Part shown: piece after piece, positions 6,300 through 11,557 of the stretch
Layout: the number at the start of each line of letters is the position of its first letter
How positions within the stretch are numbered: position 1 is the first letter of the stretch
From: SIG440 sp045631525
GTDB lineage: Bacteria > Bacillota > Clostridia > Monoglobales > Monoglobaceae
Direction of reading: 5' to 3'
DNA length: 12,502 nucleotides
NCBI GenBank assembly: GCA_045631525.1
Contig: JAZQUY010000003.1
Coordinates: 1-12,502 of the forward strand
Program-made: the position numbers and the translations under genes
The notes under the pieces: model-generated
What the model saw: the letters and a program-made list of their open reading frames with translations, nothing else
What the model was told of the DNA's origin: nothing
Database searches by the model: none

Positions 6300-6328
6300 A
6301 TTATACCATATTTTCAAAGCTTAGTCAA
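6300..6328 (-). promoter_or_regulatory. Promoter of the toxin mRNA
   Basis: Leftward TTGACT (6323-6328), a 17-base spacer and a perfect TATAAT (6300-6305) predict a start near 6293, just before the 5' hairpin. Confidence 0.85.
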
Positions 6329-6341
6329 GCTGATATAATTT

Positions 6342-6575
6342 CTAAAAATCATGACATCCGCCCGTATCAATATTGTGGCGGATGAATAATGAAACAATCT
6401 CCTCAACTATCAAAAAATCGTCTTCTTCCCCATTTTTCAATATTTTTTGTATCTCCCCAAGTATCTCTGTAGCTTTTGTATCAGCAATTTTGTTCTCATC
6501 AATTTCGAAATCTGTAAGCCGACTGCACACAATATCTGCAATATAACTTTTGATAAGTTCGGTTTTTTTGGTCAT
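6342..6575 (-). CDS. Conserved hypothetical protein, CHDF-terminated, copy 2
   Basis: A 77-residue protein paralogous to the product of 4858-5091. Shared blocks are KTEL at residues 4-7, IAD near 12, IADTKA near 31, ILGEIQK, VEEIV and the terminal CHDF. It is acidic, probably all-helical, with no membrane segment and no known domain that I recognise. Unlike copy 1 it has a short plain leader with AGGAG about 10 bases before the ATG and a strong promoter (6620-6648). It is divergent from the XRE regulator gene starting at 6679 and stops a few bases from the toxin promoter. Function is unknown; duplication beside a toxin locus and an XRE regulator hints at a defence, stress or mobile-element context. 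Confidence 0.78.
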   Translation of the reverse strand: MTKKTELIKSYIADIVCSRLTDFEIDENKIADTKATEILGEIQKILKNGEEDDFLIVEEIVSLFIRHNIDTGGCHDF

Positions 6576-6619
6576 ATATTTTTTCTCCTTTTACATTCAA
6601 ATGACTGTAACTTTGAATT

Positions 6620-6648
6620 ATTATATCACCACCGTGTTAAACTATCAA
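6620..6648 (-). promoter_or_regulatory. Promoter of CHDF copy 2, within the XRE divergent region
   Basis: Leftward TTGATA (6643-6648), a 17-base spacer and TATAAT (6620-6625). It lies only 30 bases from the XRE start codon, so the encoded repressor could bind here. No clear palindromic operator is seen. Confidence 0.75.
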
Positions 6649-6678
6649 TACATTCATTCGATTGTACGAGGTGTTGAT

Positions 6679-6894
6679 ATGGCATACTATTCAAGGTTAA
6701 GAGACTTGCGAGAAGATAACGACTTGAAACAAAAGGACATTGCAAAGCTTTTATTTATTACTCAACAACAATATTCATTATACGAAAAGGGTTATAGGGA
6801 TATTCCTACCACAGCACTCATTACCCTTGCAGATTTTTACAAGGTCAGCACTGATTATATCTTGGGGCGTACTGACAATCCAAAGAAACTTTAA
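6679..6894 (+). CDS. Small XRE-family (Cro/C1-type) DNA-binding regulator
   Basis: A 71-residue single-domain helix-turn-helix protein. Residues 6-60 cover the five-helix fold: RLRDLREDNDLKQKDIAKLL is helices 1-2, and FITQQQYSLYEKGYRDIP contains the recognition helix with the usual QxxxYEKG signature. ALITLADFYKVSTDYILGRTD is the typical C-terminal helix pair. The ATG at 6679 is selected because GAGGTG lies 6-8 bases upstream and the protein then starts MAYYSRLRDLRE; an upstream in-frame ATG at 6550 lies on the opposite gene and is rejected. Such proteins usually repress their own and divergent promoters, here that of CHDF copy 2. Its 3' end borders the structured-repeat zone. Confidence 0.92.
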   Translation: MAYYSRLRDLREDNDLKQKDIAKLLFITQQQYSLYEKGYRDIPTTALITLADFYKVSTDYILGRTDNPKKL

Positions 6895-6899
6895 TCTCT

Positions 6900-6917
6900 C
6901 AAGGGGAGTACCCCTTG
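6900..6917 (+). repeat. 5' boundary hairpin of structured element A
   Basis: CAAGGGG (6900-6906) faces CCCCTTG (6911-6917). The same motif lies at 7370-7392 and 7812-7831 beside other copies, always at the end where the element's conserved core begins. It is followed by a C run in each copy. Confidence 0.7.
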
Positions 6918-6945
6918 CACCCCCATTCCGCAGTTTGAGCCTTGG

Positions 6946-7088
6946 ATATCTGTAACTGCTCAATTTGTCCAAAGTCACAACCACTCAGAAAAATAAACTT
7001 ATTATTTGCATTCGTTAAATCGGCGTCACCAGCAAAGGAAACTGATGTGACGCCGTTTTTTGTGCCTTTGTCCAATTTTCGCAGACAT
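6946..7088 (+). ncRNA. Structured repeat element, copy A (full length)
   Basis: A 143-base core with a nested fold. P1 is ATATCTG/CAGACAT (6946-6952, 7082-7088). P2 is CAAAGTCACAA/TTGTGCCTTTG (6970-6980, 7060-7070). Inside P2 are P3 AAATAA/TTATTT (6991-6996, 7002-7007) and P4 CGGCGTCAC/GTGACGCCG (7021-7029, 7047-7055). The P4 loop carries AGCAAAGGAAACTGA and is followed by a T run. Single-stranded motifs TAACTGCTC after P1, CCACTCAGAA before P3 and CATTCGTTAAA before P4 recur in the other copies although the stems differ. Family not recognised. Confidence 0.75.
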
Positions 7089-7104
7089 CTATCACTCGTC
7101 TCAC

Positions 7105-7166
7105 GCTTAAAGCGGAATATAAACATAGGTATTCCTTGGGGGTCTTAAATTCTTACAGAGATGGAC
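7105..7166 (+). repeat. 3' flank repeat of element A
   Basis: Starts with CGCTTAAAGCGGAATATA, contains a GGAATA/TATTCC hairpin, and ends GGGTCTTAAATTCT..CAGAGA.GGAC. A second copy at 7491-7551 matches at roughly five bases in six. It lies between the 3' ends of the two convergent elements A and B, and a TTGGGG/CCCCAA stem with a following A run encloses its last third. Confidence 0.8.
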
Positions 7167-7196
7167 CCCAAAAAACTGCTTTTGAAAAGTCGACTT

Positions 7197-7343
7197 GCAG
7201 ATGTTTGTGAAGATTTTTTTGTTTTGGTGAAAAACGGCGGATATCAGTTCCCTTTTTCATCCGCCGTTTTTAGCGAGTGCGTTCAATATATATTGAACTT
7301 CCGAGCGTCAGCAAAACACGAAAAGATGAACAGTTACATCTGC
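7197..7343 (-). ncRNA. Structured repeat element, copy B (full length, reversed)
   Basis: A 147-base core read leftward. P1 GCAGATGT/ACATCTGC pairs perfectly (7336-7343, 7197-7204). P2 is a U-rich strand (7309-7324) paired with 7214-7229 with about three mismatches. P3 is GTTCAA/TTGAAC (7293-7298, 7281-7286). P4 is AACGGCGGAT/ATCCGCCGTT (7233-7268) with the loop motif GGGAACTGAT. All four stems differ in sequence from copies A and D but keep pairing; the linkers AACTGTTC, GCTCGGAA and CACTCGCTAAA match their counterparts. An 89-codon rightward reading frame across it has no ribosome binding site and is not supported. Confidence 0.72.
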
Positions 7344-7369
7344 CGAGACTTTGATAGCAGAAAAGGGGT

Positions 7370-7392
7370 CCAAGGGGAACATTTCCCCTTGG
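7370..7392. repeat. Shared boundary hairpin between elements B and C
   Basis: CCAAGGGGAA/TTCCCCTTGG is a near-perfect palindrome with a 3-base loop. It is the 5' boundary hairpin of both the leftward element B and the rightward element C. Confidence 0.75.
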
Positions 7393-7394
7393 GA

Positions 7395-7500
7395 ATATTC
7401 ACTAAAATGGCGTGCCCGCAGCGGAAATAGATTGCACGCCATTTTTCACCGCCCTCGATGAGCCTCGCAAACACTCCGCAATCACCCCTCGCTTAAAGCG
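7395..7500 (+). ncRNA. Structured repeat element, copy C (5'-truncated)
   Basis: The linker ATTCACTAAA and P4 TGGCGTGC/GCACGCCA (7408-7415, 7434-7441), the loop core GCGGAAATAGAT and the T run are kept. The 5' arms of P1, P2 and P3 are missing: the boundary hairpin joins directly to the linker. The 3' flank with CTTAAAGCGG (7492-7501) is complete. It appears to be a copy that lost about 100 bases. Confidence 0.65.
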
Positions 7501-7551
7501 GAATATATAAATCGGCATTCCTCTGGGTCTTAAATTCTCGCAGAGACGGAC
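7491..7551 (+). repeat. 3' flank repeat of element C
   Basis: This is the second copy of the flank at 7105-7166, offset by 385-386 bases, with the GGAAT/ATTCC hairpin and the GGGTCTTAAATTCT..CAGAGA.GGAC block preserved. It separates elements C and D as its partner separates A and B. Confidence 0.8.
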
Positions 7552-7556
7552 ACAAG

Positions 7557-7608
7557 CCTTCTCCTTGAGGAGAAGGTGAGTTTTGCAAAGCAAAACTCGG
7601 ATGAGGTG
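7557..7608. repeat. Twin-hairpin repeat inserted between elements C and D
   Basis: Two perfect hairpins in tandem: CCTTCTCC-TTGA-GGAGAAGG (7557-7576) and GAGTTTTGC-AAA-GCAAAACTC (7578-7598), then GGATGAGGTG. No equivalent lies between A and B, so it looks like a separate insertion of a short extragenic palindromic element. Confidence 0.65.
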
Positions 7609-7637
7609 TTAAAGCCGCTTTAAGTTTTCGGTGAGTA

Positions 7638-7782
7638 ACAGCTGTTTGCGAAGCCCAAACAAAGATACAAAAATCGTCGGCACATTTACCTCTGCTGGTG
7701 CCGACGATTTAATGAGTTCAAACAATGGGTTTGTTTTTCCGAATGGTTGTATCTTTAGTTTGGGCTGAGCAATTACAGATGT
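7638..7782 (-). ncRNA. Structured repeat element, copy D (full length, reversed)
   Basis: A 145-base core read leftward. P1 is ACATCTGT/ACAGCTGT with one mismatch (7775-7782, 7638-7645). P2 is an 18-pair helix with a single bulge (7747-7765 with 7653-7670). P3 is CAAAC/GTTTG (7719-7733). P4 is ATCGTCGGCAC/GTGCCGACGAT (7673-7708) with the loop CAGCAGAGGTAAAT. Linkers AATTGCTC, CCATTCGGAA and CTCATTAAA match those of copies A and B. The long P2 makes this the best-folded copy. Confidence 0.77.
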
Positions 7783-7789
7783 TCGATGC

Positions 7790-7905
7790 GAAAACGCGGC
7801 TCGGGGGGTACAAGGGGGCGGAAGTCCCCTTAAAAAACATTTACATATGTCCGAGCCGAAAACGCGGCTCGCAGGGTTTGGGACATCCAGTCCCAAAAAA
7901 CAAAT
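7790..7905 (-). repeat. Duplicated 5' module of the structured element (copy D end and partial copy E)
   Basis: Read leftward, two successive modules each contain a T run, a GGG../..CCC hairpin, CGAGCCGCGTTTTCG and an ACATCTGTAA-like box: AAGGGG/CCCCTT at 7812-7831 for copy D, and GGGACTGGATGTCCC at about 7880-7895 with GGACATATGTAAATG at about 7839-7853 for a fifth, otherwise missing copy. In the DNA a CGAGCCG/CGGCTCG hairpin is also seen at 7852-7870. Confidence 0.6.
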
Positions 7906-7919
7906 AATATCTATACTAA

Positions 7920-7948
7920 AAAACCGGTGGCAAAATGCCACCGGTTTT
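7920..7948 (-). terminator. Terminator of the NifU-like/GGGtGRT operon
   Basis: AAAACCGGTGGCA (7920-7932) and TGCCACCGGTTTT (7936-7948) form a perfect 13-pair stem with a 3-base loop. Leftward it is followed by a short T run. It lies 17 bases past the stop at 7965. Confidence 0.93.
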
Positions 7949-7964
7949 CTTATAACCAAAACAA

Positions 7965-8966
7965 CTATTTATTCATAGCCTCTTCGATTGCAACAGCCAC
8001 TGCAACAGTCATACCAACCATTGGGTTGTTACCTGCACCTAAGAGTCCCATCATTTCAACGTGAGCGGGAACTGATGAAGAACCTGCGAACTGAGCGTCA
8101 CTGTGCATACGACCCATTGTATCTGTCATACCATATGAAGCAGGACCTGCAGCCATATTATCAGGATGGAGTGTACGTCCTGTACCGCCGCCTGATGCAA
8201 CAGAGAAATATTTCTTGCCCTGTTCGATGCATTCTTTCTTGTAGGTTCCTGCAACAGGATGCTGGAATCTTGTTGGGTTTGTGGAGTTACCTGTGATAGA
8301 AACATCAACACCCTCAAGATGCATGATTGCAACGCCCTCACGAACATCATCAGAGCCATAGCAACGAACTTTTGCGCGTTCTCCGTTTGAATATGCCTTT
8401 TCGCGAACGATTTTCACTTCGCCTGTTGCATAATCAAATTCTGTCTGAACATATGTGAAACCGTTGATTCTTGAAATAATAAGTGCAGCATCTTTTCCAA
8501 GACCATTAAGGATAACGCGGAGGGGCTCTTTACGAACTTTGTTTGCGCTGCGGGCAATACCGATAGCACCCTCTGCTGCTGCAAATGATTCGTGACCTGC
8601 AAGGAATGCAAAGCACTTTGTGTCTTCGCTGAGGAGCATAGCACCAAGGTTTCCGTGGCCAAGACCAACTTTTCTGTCGTCGGCAACGCTGCCTGGAATA
8701 CAGAAAGCCTGAAGACCTTCGCCAATAACCTTTGCAGCTTCAGCAGCTGTCTTTACGCCTCTCTTGATAGCAAGAGCTGCGCCAACAACATAAGCCCAGC
8801 CTGCATTTTCAAAAGCGATAGGCTGAATACCTTTAACGATTGCGTATGGGTCAATGCCCTTTTCGTCACAGATAGCCTTTGCTTCATCAATAGATGCAAT
8901 GCCGTTTGCATTTAAAACTTTGTTTATTGTATCAATTCTTCTTTCGTAACTTTCAAATAAAGCCAT
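7965..8966 (-). CDS. GGGtGRT family protein
   Basis: A 333-residue cytosolic protein of the GGGtGRT family, named for the motif seen here as ASGGGTGRTLHP (GGGTGRT at 259-265). Other glycine-rich patches are VGLGHGNLGAM and FLAGHESFAAAEGAIG in the first half, and GAGNNPMVGMTVAVAVAIEEA at the C-terminus, where the family's small-residue run is usual. Its biochemical role is not established; it is repeatedly found beside a NifU-like scaffold protein in anaerobes, as here, so a role with iron-sulfur clusters or a redox metabolite is suspected. AAGGAGG is 10 bases before the ATG. The upstream gene ends 14 bases away, so the two are co-transcribed. Confidence 0.9.
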   Translation of the reverse strand: MALFESYERRIDTINKVLNANGIASIDEAKAICDEKGIDPYAIVKGIQPIAFENAGWAYVVGAALAIKRGVKTAAEAAKVIGEGLQAFCIPGSVADDRKVGLGHGNLGAMLLSEDTKCFAFLAGHESFAAAEGAIGIARSANKVRKEPLRVILNGLGKDAALIISRINGFTYVQTEFDYATGEVKIVREKAYSNGERAKVRCYGSDDVREGVAIMHLEGVDVSITGNSTNPTRFQHPVAGTYKKECIEQGKKYFSVASGGGTGRTLHPDNMAAGPASYGMTDTMGRMHSDAQFAGSSSVPAHVEMMGLLGAGNNPMVGMTVAVAVAIEEAMNK

Positions 8967-8980
8967 CTTAAAATACCTCC

Positions 8981-9673
8981 TTATTCGTGTCTGGGGTCAA
9001 TCATCTTGACTGCATCCGAAACTCTGCCGTATGTGCCCATAGCCTTTTTCATAGCTTCATTGGCATCCATACCGCCCTTTATCATATCCATCATCTTGCC
9101 CATGTGAACAAATTCATAACCGATGATTTCATCGTCCTGGTCAAGAGCAATCTTTGTAACATAACCCTCTGCCATTTCAAGGTATCTTGAACCTTTCTCA
9201 AGTGTTCCGTACATAGTACCAACCTGGCTGCGAAGACCTTTTCCAAGGTCCTCAAGACCTGCACCGATGGGAAGTCCACCCTCTGAGAAAGCTGTCTGTG
9301 TTCTTCCGTAAACAATCTGGAGGAAGAGCTCACGCATAGCTGTGTTGATAGCGTCACAAACAAGGTCTGTGTTGAGCGCTTCAAGGATTGTCTTTCCGGG
9401 AAGAATTTCTGATGCCATAGCAGCAGAATGTGTCATGCCGCTGCAGCCCAGAGTTTCAACAAGAGCTTCCTGAATAATACCGTCTTTTACGTTAAGTGTG
9501 AGCTTGCAAGCGCCCTGCTGAGGTGCACACCAGCCAACACCGTGTGTAAGACCTGAAATATCTTTGATTTCTTTTGATTTTACCCATTTGCCTTCTTCCG
9601 GGATGGGTGCCGGACCGTGATTTGCGCCTTTTTTAACAACGCACATTCTTTCTACTTCTGAAGAATAAATCAT
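8981..9673 (-). CDS. NifU-like iron-sulfur cluster assembly scaffold protein
   Basis: A 230-residue protein with an IscU/NifU N-terminal-type core. GWCAPQQGACKLTLNV (C49, C56) corresponds to the first cysteine region. TLGCSGMTHSAAMASE (C77) matches the GCxxSxAS loop, and C106 lies in LVCDAI, giving three to four candidate cluster ligands. The C-terminal approximately 100 residues (from about 135) form an extra segment with the repeated motif MGKMMDMIKGGMDANEAMKKAMG, not found in IscU. The partner is the GGGtGRT protein encoded next. Start ATG 9673 with AAGGAG 7 bases upstream. It likely builds or holds a cluster for a specific partner rather than being the general scaffold; that is inference. 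Confidence 0.88.
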   Translation of the reverse strand: MIYSSEVERMCVVKKGANHGPAPIPEEGKWVKSKEIKDISGLTHGVGWCAPQQGACKLTLNVKDGIIQEALVETLGCSGMTHSAAMASEILPGKTILEALNTDLVCDAINTAMRELFLQIVYGRTQTAFSEGGLPIGAGLEDLGKGLRSQVGTMYGTLEKGSRYLEMAEGYVTKIALDQDDEIIGYEFVHMGKMMDMIKGGMDANEAMKKAMGTYGRVSDAVKMIDPRHE

Positions 9674-9706
9674 TTTTTACTCCTTTCCGCTGGGCCGTTA
9701 GCCCCT

Positions 9707-9734
9707 GTCTGCCAAGAATGAATTTTGCACAGAC
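9707..9734 (-). promoter_or_regulatory. Foldable leader of the NifU-like operon
   Basis: Read leftward, GTCTG (9730-9734) pairs with CAGAC (9707-9711) over an 18-base loop, followed by a small GGGC/GCCC hairpin directly before the ribosome binding site. It is too small to be assigned to a riboswitch class. Confidence 0.4.
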
Positions 9735-9777
9735 GACCTAAATTGCTTTTTTTCTTTTGAAAAATACATTTGATAAC

Positions 9778-9807
9778 ATTTTAACACAAATGGGCACCAC
9801 TTTACAA
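9778..9807 (-). promoter_or_regulatory. Promoter of the NifU-like/GGGtGRT operon
   Basis: Leftward TTGTAA (9802-9807), an 18-base spacer and TAAAAT (9778-9783), about 100 bases before the start codon. Between this and the mreB promoter, 9808-9970 is AT-rich with no further feature seen. Confidence 0.65.
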
Positions 9808-9970
9808 GAGCGTTTTGCGATTTTTTTATTAAAATATCATAATTTTTAAAATATTGTTAAAAATATAGCAATTAACATTCACTTCATTCCTCTTTTATGG
9901 TGATTTTTTCGGGGCAAAACTTTTGTCGTTTTTTGATGCATCATCCTTTTGGGTTTTCTTTGGTTTTGTA

Positions 9971-9999
9971 TTGACATTTTTCTTCAAATGGTATATCAT
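9971..9999 (+). promoter_or_regulatory. Promoter of mreB
   Basis: A perfect TTGACA (9971-9976), a 17-base spacer and TATCAT (9994-9999), giving a leader of roughly 95 bases. Confidence 0.82.
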
Positions 10000-10001
10000 A
10001 T

Positions 10002-10062
10002 TAGGTACTGACTTTAAGTTTTATATATCCGCTTTAAATTTTATTTTGCGGATTTTGACCTA
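10002..10062 (+). promoter_or_regulatory. Nested hairpin in the mreB leader
   Basis: ATCCGC (10027-10032) pairs with GCGGAT (10048-10053), enclosed by TAGGT (10002-10006) with ACCTA (10058-10062). It starts close to the predicted transcript start. A regulatory role is only possible, not shown. Confidence 0.4.
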
Positions 10063-10100
10063 TTTAACACAGATAAATTACAAGGTAAGGTGATTAAATT

Positions 10101-11114
10101 ATGTTCGGACAGGATATAGGTATCGACCTGGGTACAGCATCAGTTCTGGTTTATATCAAGGGCAAGGGCATTGTTGCCAAGGAACCATCTGTTGTTGCTG
10201 TTGACAAAAATACAAACAAGCTTTATGCTGTGGGTGAAGAAGCTCAGAAGATGTTGGGCAGAACTCCGGGAAACATTGTGGCCATCCGTCCTCTTCGTGA
10301 CGGCGTTATTTCGGACTATAACACCACCGAAAGAATGATTAAATATTTCTTGGGCAAGGTGACAAAGCGCAGCATTTTCAAGCCCCGCGTTATCATTTGC
10401 GTACCCAGCGGTGTTACCGAGGTTGAAGAACGTGCCGTTATTGACGCAGGAATTCAGGCAGGCGCAAGCAAGGTTCACCTTATTGAAGAGCCTCTTGCTG
10501 CTGCTATCGGCGTTGGCATTGACATTTCTCAGCCTTATGGCTCAATGATTGTTGATATGGGCGGCGGAACAAGCGACGTTGCTGTTATCTCTTTGGGCGG
10601 AATTGTTGCCAGCCAGTCAATCAAGGTTGCAGGCGACAAATTCAACGAAGCTATCGTAAGATACATCCGCAAGAAATATAATATTTTGATTGGTGAAAGA
10701 ACTGCCGAAGAACTTAAAATAAAAATCGGCTGCGTTTATCGCAGAGACGAAAATCTCACCATGGACGTTCGTGGCAGAAGTTTGGTTTCAGGTCTTCCCA
10801 AGACAGTTACCATTTCATCCCTTGAAATTCTTGATGCTCTCACTGAAACTTCGGCAACTATTGTTGAAGCAGTAAAAGCCGTTCTCGAAAAAACTCCCCC
10901 CGAACTTGTTGCCGACATCAGTATGCACGGCATCATCCTCACCGGCGGCGGTGCTTTGGTTTATGGTATGGACAAGCTTATCGAGGCTGAAACCGGCATC
11001 CGCACCATTGTTGCAGACGATGCAGAATCTTGCGTAGCTCTCGGCACAGGCCGTGCCCTTGACAACATTTCAATTCTTCAGAGTTATAATTCCACAAGAA
11101 AATTTGCAGAATAA
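10101..11114 (+). CDS. mreB: Rod-shape determining protein MreB/Mbl
   Basis: A 337-residue bacterial actin that polymerises under the membrane and positions the cell-wall elongation machinery. It has the family's full length. ATP-site motifs are phosphate 1 GIDLGTASV (about 7-15), phosphate 2 VDMGGGTSDV (151-160) and the adenosine motif LTGGGALVYGM (280-290). IEEPLAAAIG near 130 is the connecting motif. The short N-terminus MFGQDIGIDLG favours MreB or Mbl over MreBH, which cannot be separated from sequence alone. The start follows AAGGTGATTAAATT, a moderate ribosome binding site. It stands alone: no mreC or mreD follows, as common for Mbl-type copies. Confidence 0.95.
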   Translation: MFGQDIGIDLGTASVLVYIKGKGIVAKEPSVVAVDKNTNKLYAVGEEAQKMLGRTPGNIVAIRPLRDGVISDYNTTERMIKYFLGKVTKRSIFKPRVIICVPSGVTEVEERAVIDAGIQAGASKVHLIEEPLAAAIGVGIDISQPYGSMIVDMGGGTSDVAVISLGGIVASQSIKVAGDKFNEAIVRYIRKKYNILIGERTAEELKIKIGCVYRRDENLTMDVRGRSLVSGLPKTVTISSLEILDALTETSATIVEAVKAVLEKTPPELVADISMHGIILTGGGALVYGMDKLIEAETGIRTIVADDAESCVALGTGRALDNISILQSYNSTRKFAE

Positions 11115-11134
11115 AAAACGGGGGCTTTGCCCCC
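11113..11134 (-). terminator. GC-rich hairpin after mreB, best read leftward
   Basis: GGGGGC-TTT-GCCCCC (11120-11134). Rightward it has no T run, so it is a poor mreB terminator by the usual rule; leftward it is followed by six Ts. No gene that would need a leftward terminator is supported in the spacer to its right. Confidence 0.55.
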
Positions 11135-11400
11135 CATCATACATATTTTGTTTCGCTTTAAGTGGTGTTTCCCACATTTGACATTGTTTTGATTCATTTA
11201 ACCTAAGTGGCTCGAAATCCCCTCGGTTACACTGTAACTGTACCCTCACAAATGGCTTAACCACGCGGGTTTAAGCGAGGTTCAAACCTTGTTTTTACAC
11301 CCTTATCTAGCGGTTTTTCTAGCCATTTCTAACATTTTTCTAACAAAATTTTATAATTTGCTCAGTTTTTTCTCCGTCAAATCGGAGTTCAAACATATCT
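11135..11400. other. Spacer between mreB and tRNA-Ser
   Basis: No supported gene. A leftward frame of about 64 codons from 11264 runs into the mreB end but lacks a ribosome binding site. CGCTTTAAG at 11154-11162 is the complement of the CTTAAAGCG tag seen at the 3' flanks of elements A, C and D. A TATAAT at 11352-11357 could be the -10 of the tRNA, with only a weak -35, and CTCCG/CGGAG (11372-11386) is a small hairpin just before the tRNA. Confidence 0.4.
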
Positions 11401-11492
11401 GGAGATGTACCCAAGTGGTTGAAGGGTCCGGATTCGAAATCCGGTAGGTCGGTTTTGCCGGCGCTAGGGTTCAAATCCCTACATCTCCGCCA
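11401..11492 (+). tRNA. tRNA-Ser (anticodon CGA)
   Basis: A class II tRNA of 92 bases including the encoded CCA. The acceptor stem GGAGATG/CATCTCC has discriminator G. The anticodon stem CCGGA/TCCGG holds TTCGAAA, giving CGA for serine codon UCG. A long variable arm (GGTCGGTTTTGCCGGCG region) and the T-loop TTCAAAT confirm serine-type structure. It is followed at once by a strong terminator. Confidence 0.97.
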
Positions 11493-11530
11493 ACAAGGCT
11501 TTTTGAGAAAACTCAAAAAGCCTTGTTTTT
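11492..11530 (+). terminator. Intrinsic terminator of tRNA-Ser
   Basis: A 16-pair stem, AACAAGGCTTTTTGAG against CTCAAAAAGCCTTGTT, with an AAAA loop and a T tail. It begins at the last base of the tRNA. Confidence 0.94.
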
Positions 11531-11551
11531 ATCTATAAACAATGATATAAT
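11523..11551 (+). promoter_or_regulatory. Promoter of the 38-residue peptide gene
   Basis: TTGTTT (11523-11528), a 17-base spacer and a perfect TATAAT (11546-11551). The -35 box overlaps the T tail of the tRNA terminator. Predicted start about 11558. Confidence 0.7.
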
Positions 11552-11557
11552 TATATT

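Noticed and set aside
7161..7430. 89-codon rightward reading frame in the repeat zone
   Set aside because: It runs through the hairpins of elements B and C, has no ribosome binding site, and its residues follow the repeat structure rather than a protein pattern.
6900..7905. CRISPR array
   Set aside because: Repeats are diverged, in alternating orientation, folded and widely spaced; there are no identical short repeats with unique spacers and no cas gene.
6900..7905. Retron or group II intron
   Set aside because: No reverse transcriptase is encoded in the window and no intron domain V signature is visible.
7609..7959. 116-codon leftward reading frame
   Set aside because: It covers element D and the operon terminator; base pairing, not codon use, explains the composition.
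9685..9735. Guanidine-II (mini-ykkC) riboswitch before the NifU-like gene
   Set aside because: Only one small hairpin with an ACG-like loop is present; the class needs two ACGR hairpins, and the downstream genes do not fit.
11268..11300. Degenerate tRNA with a T-arm-like GAGGTTCAAACCTTG
   Set aside because: No matching acceptor, D or anticodon arms can be placed around it.
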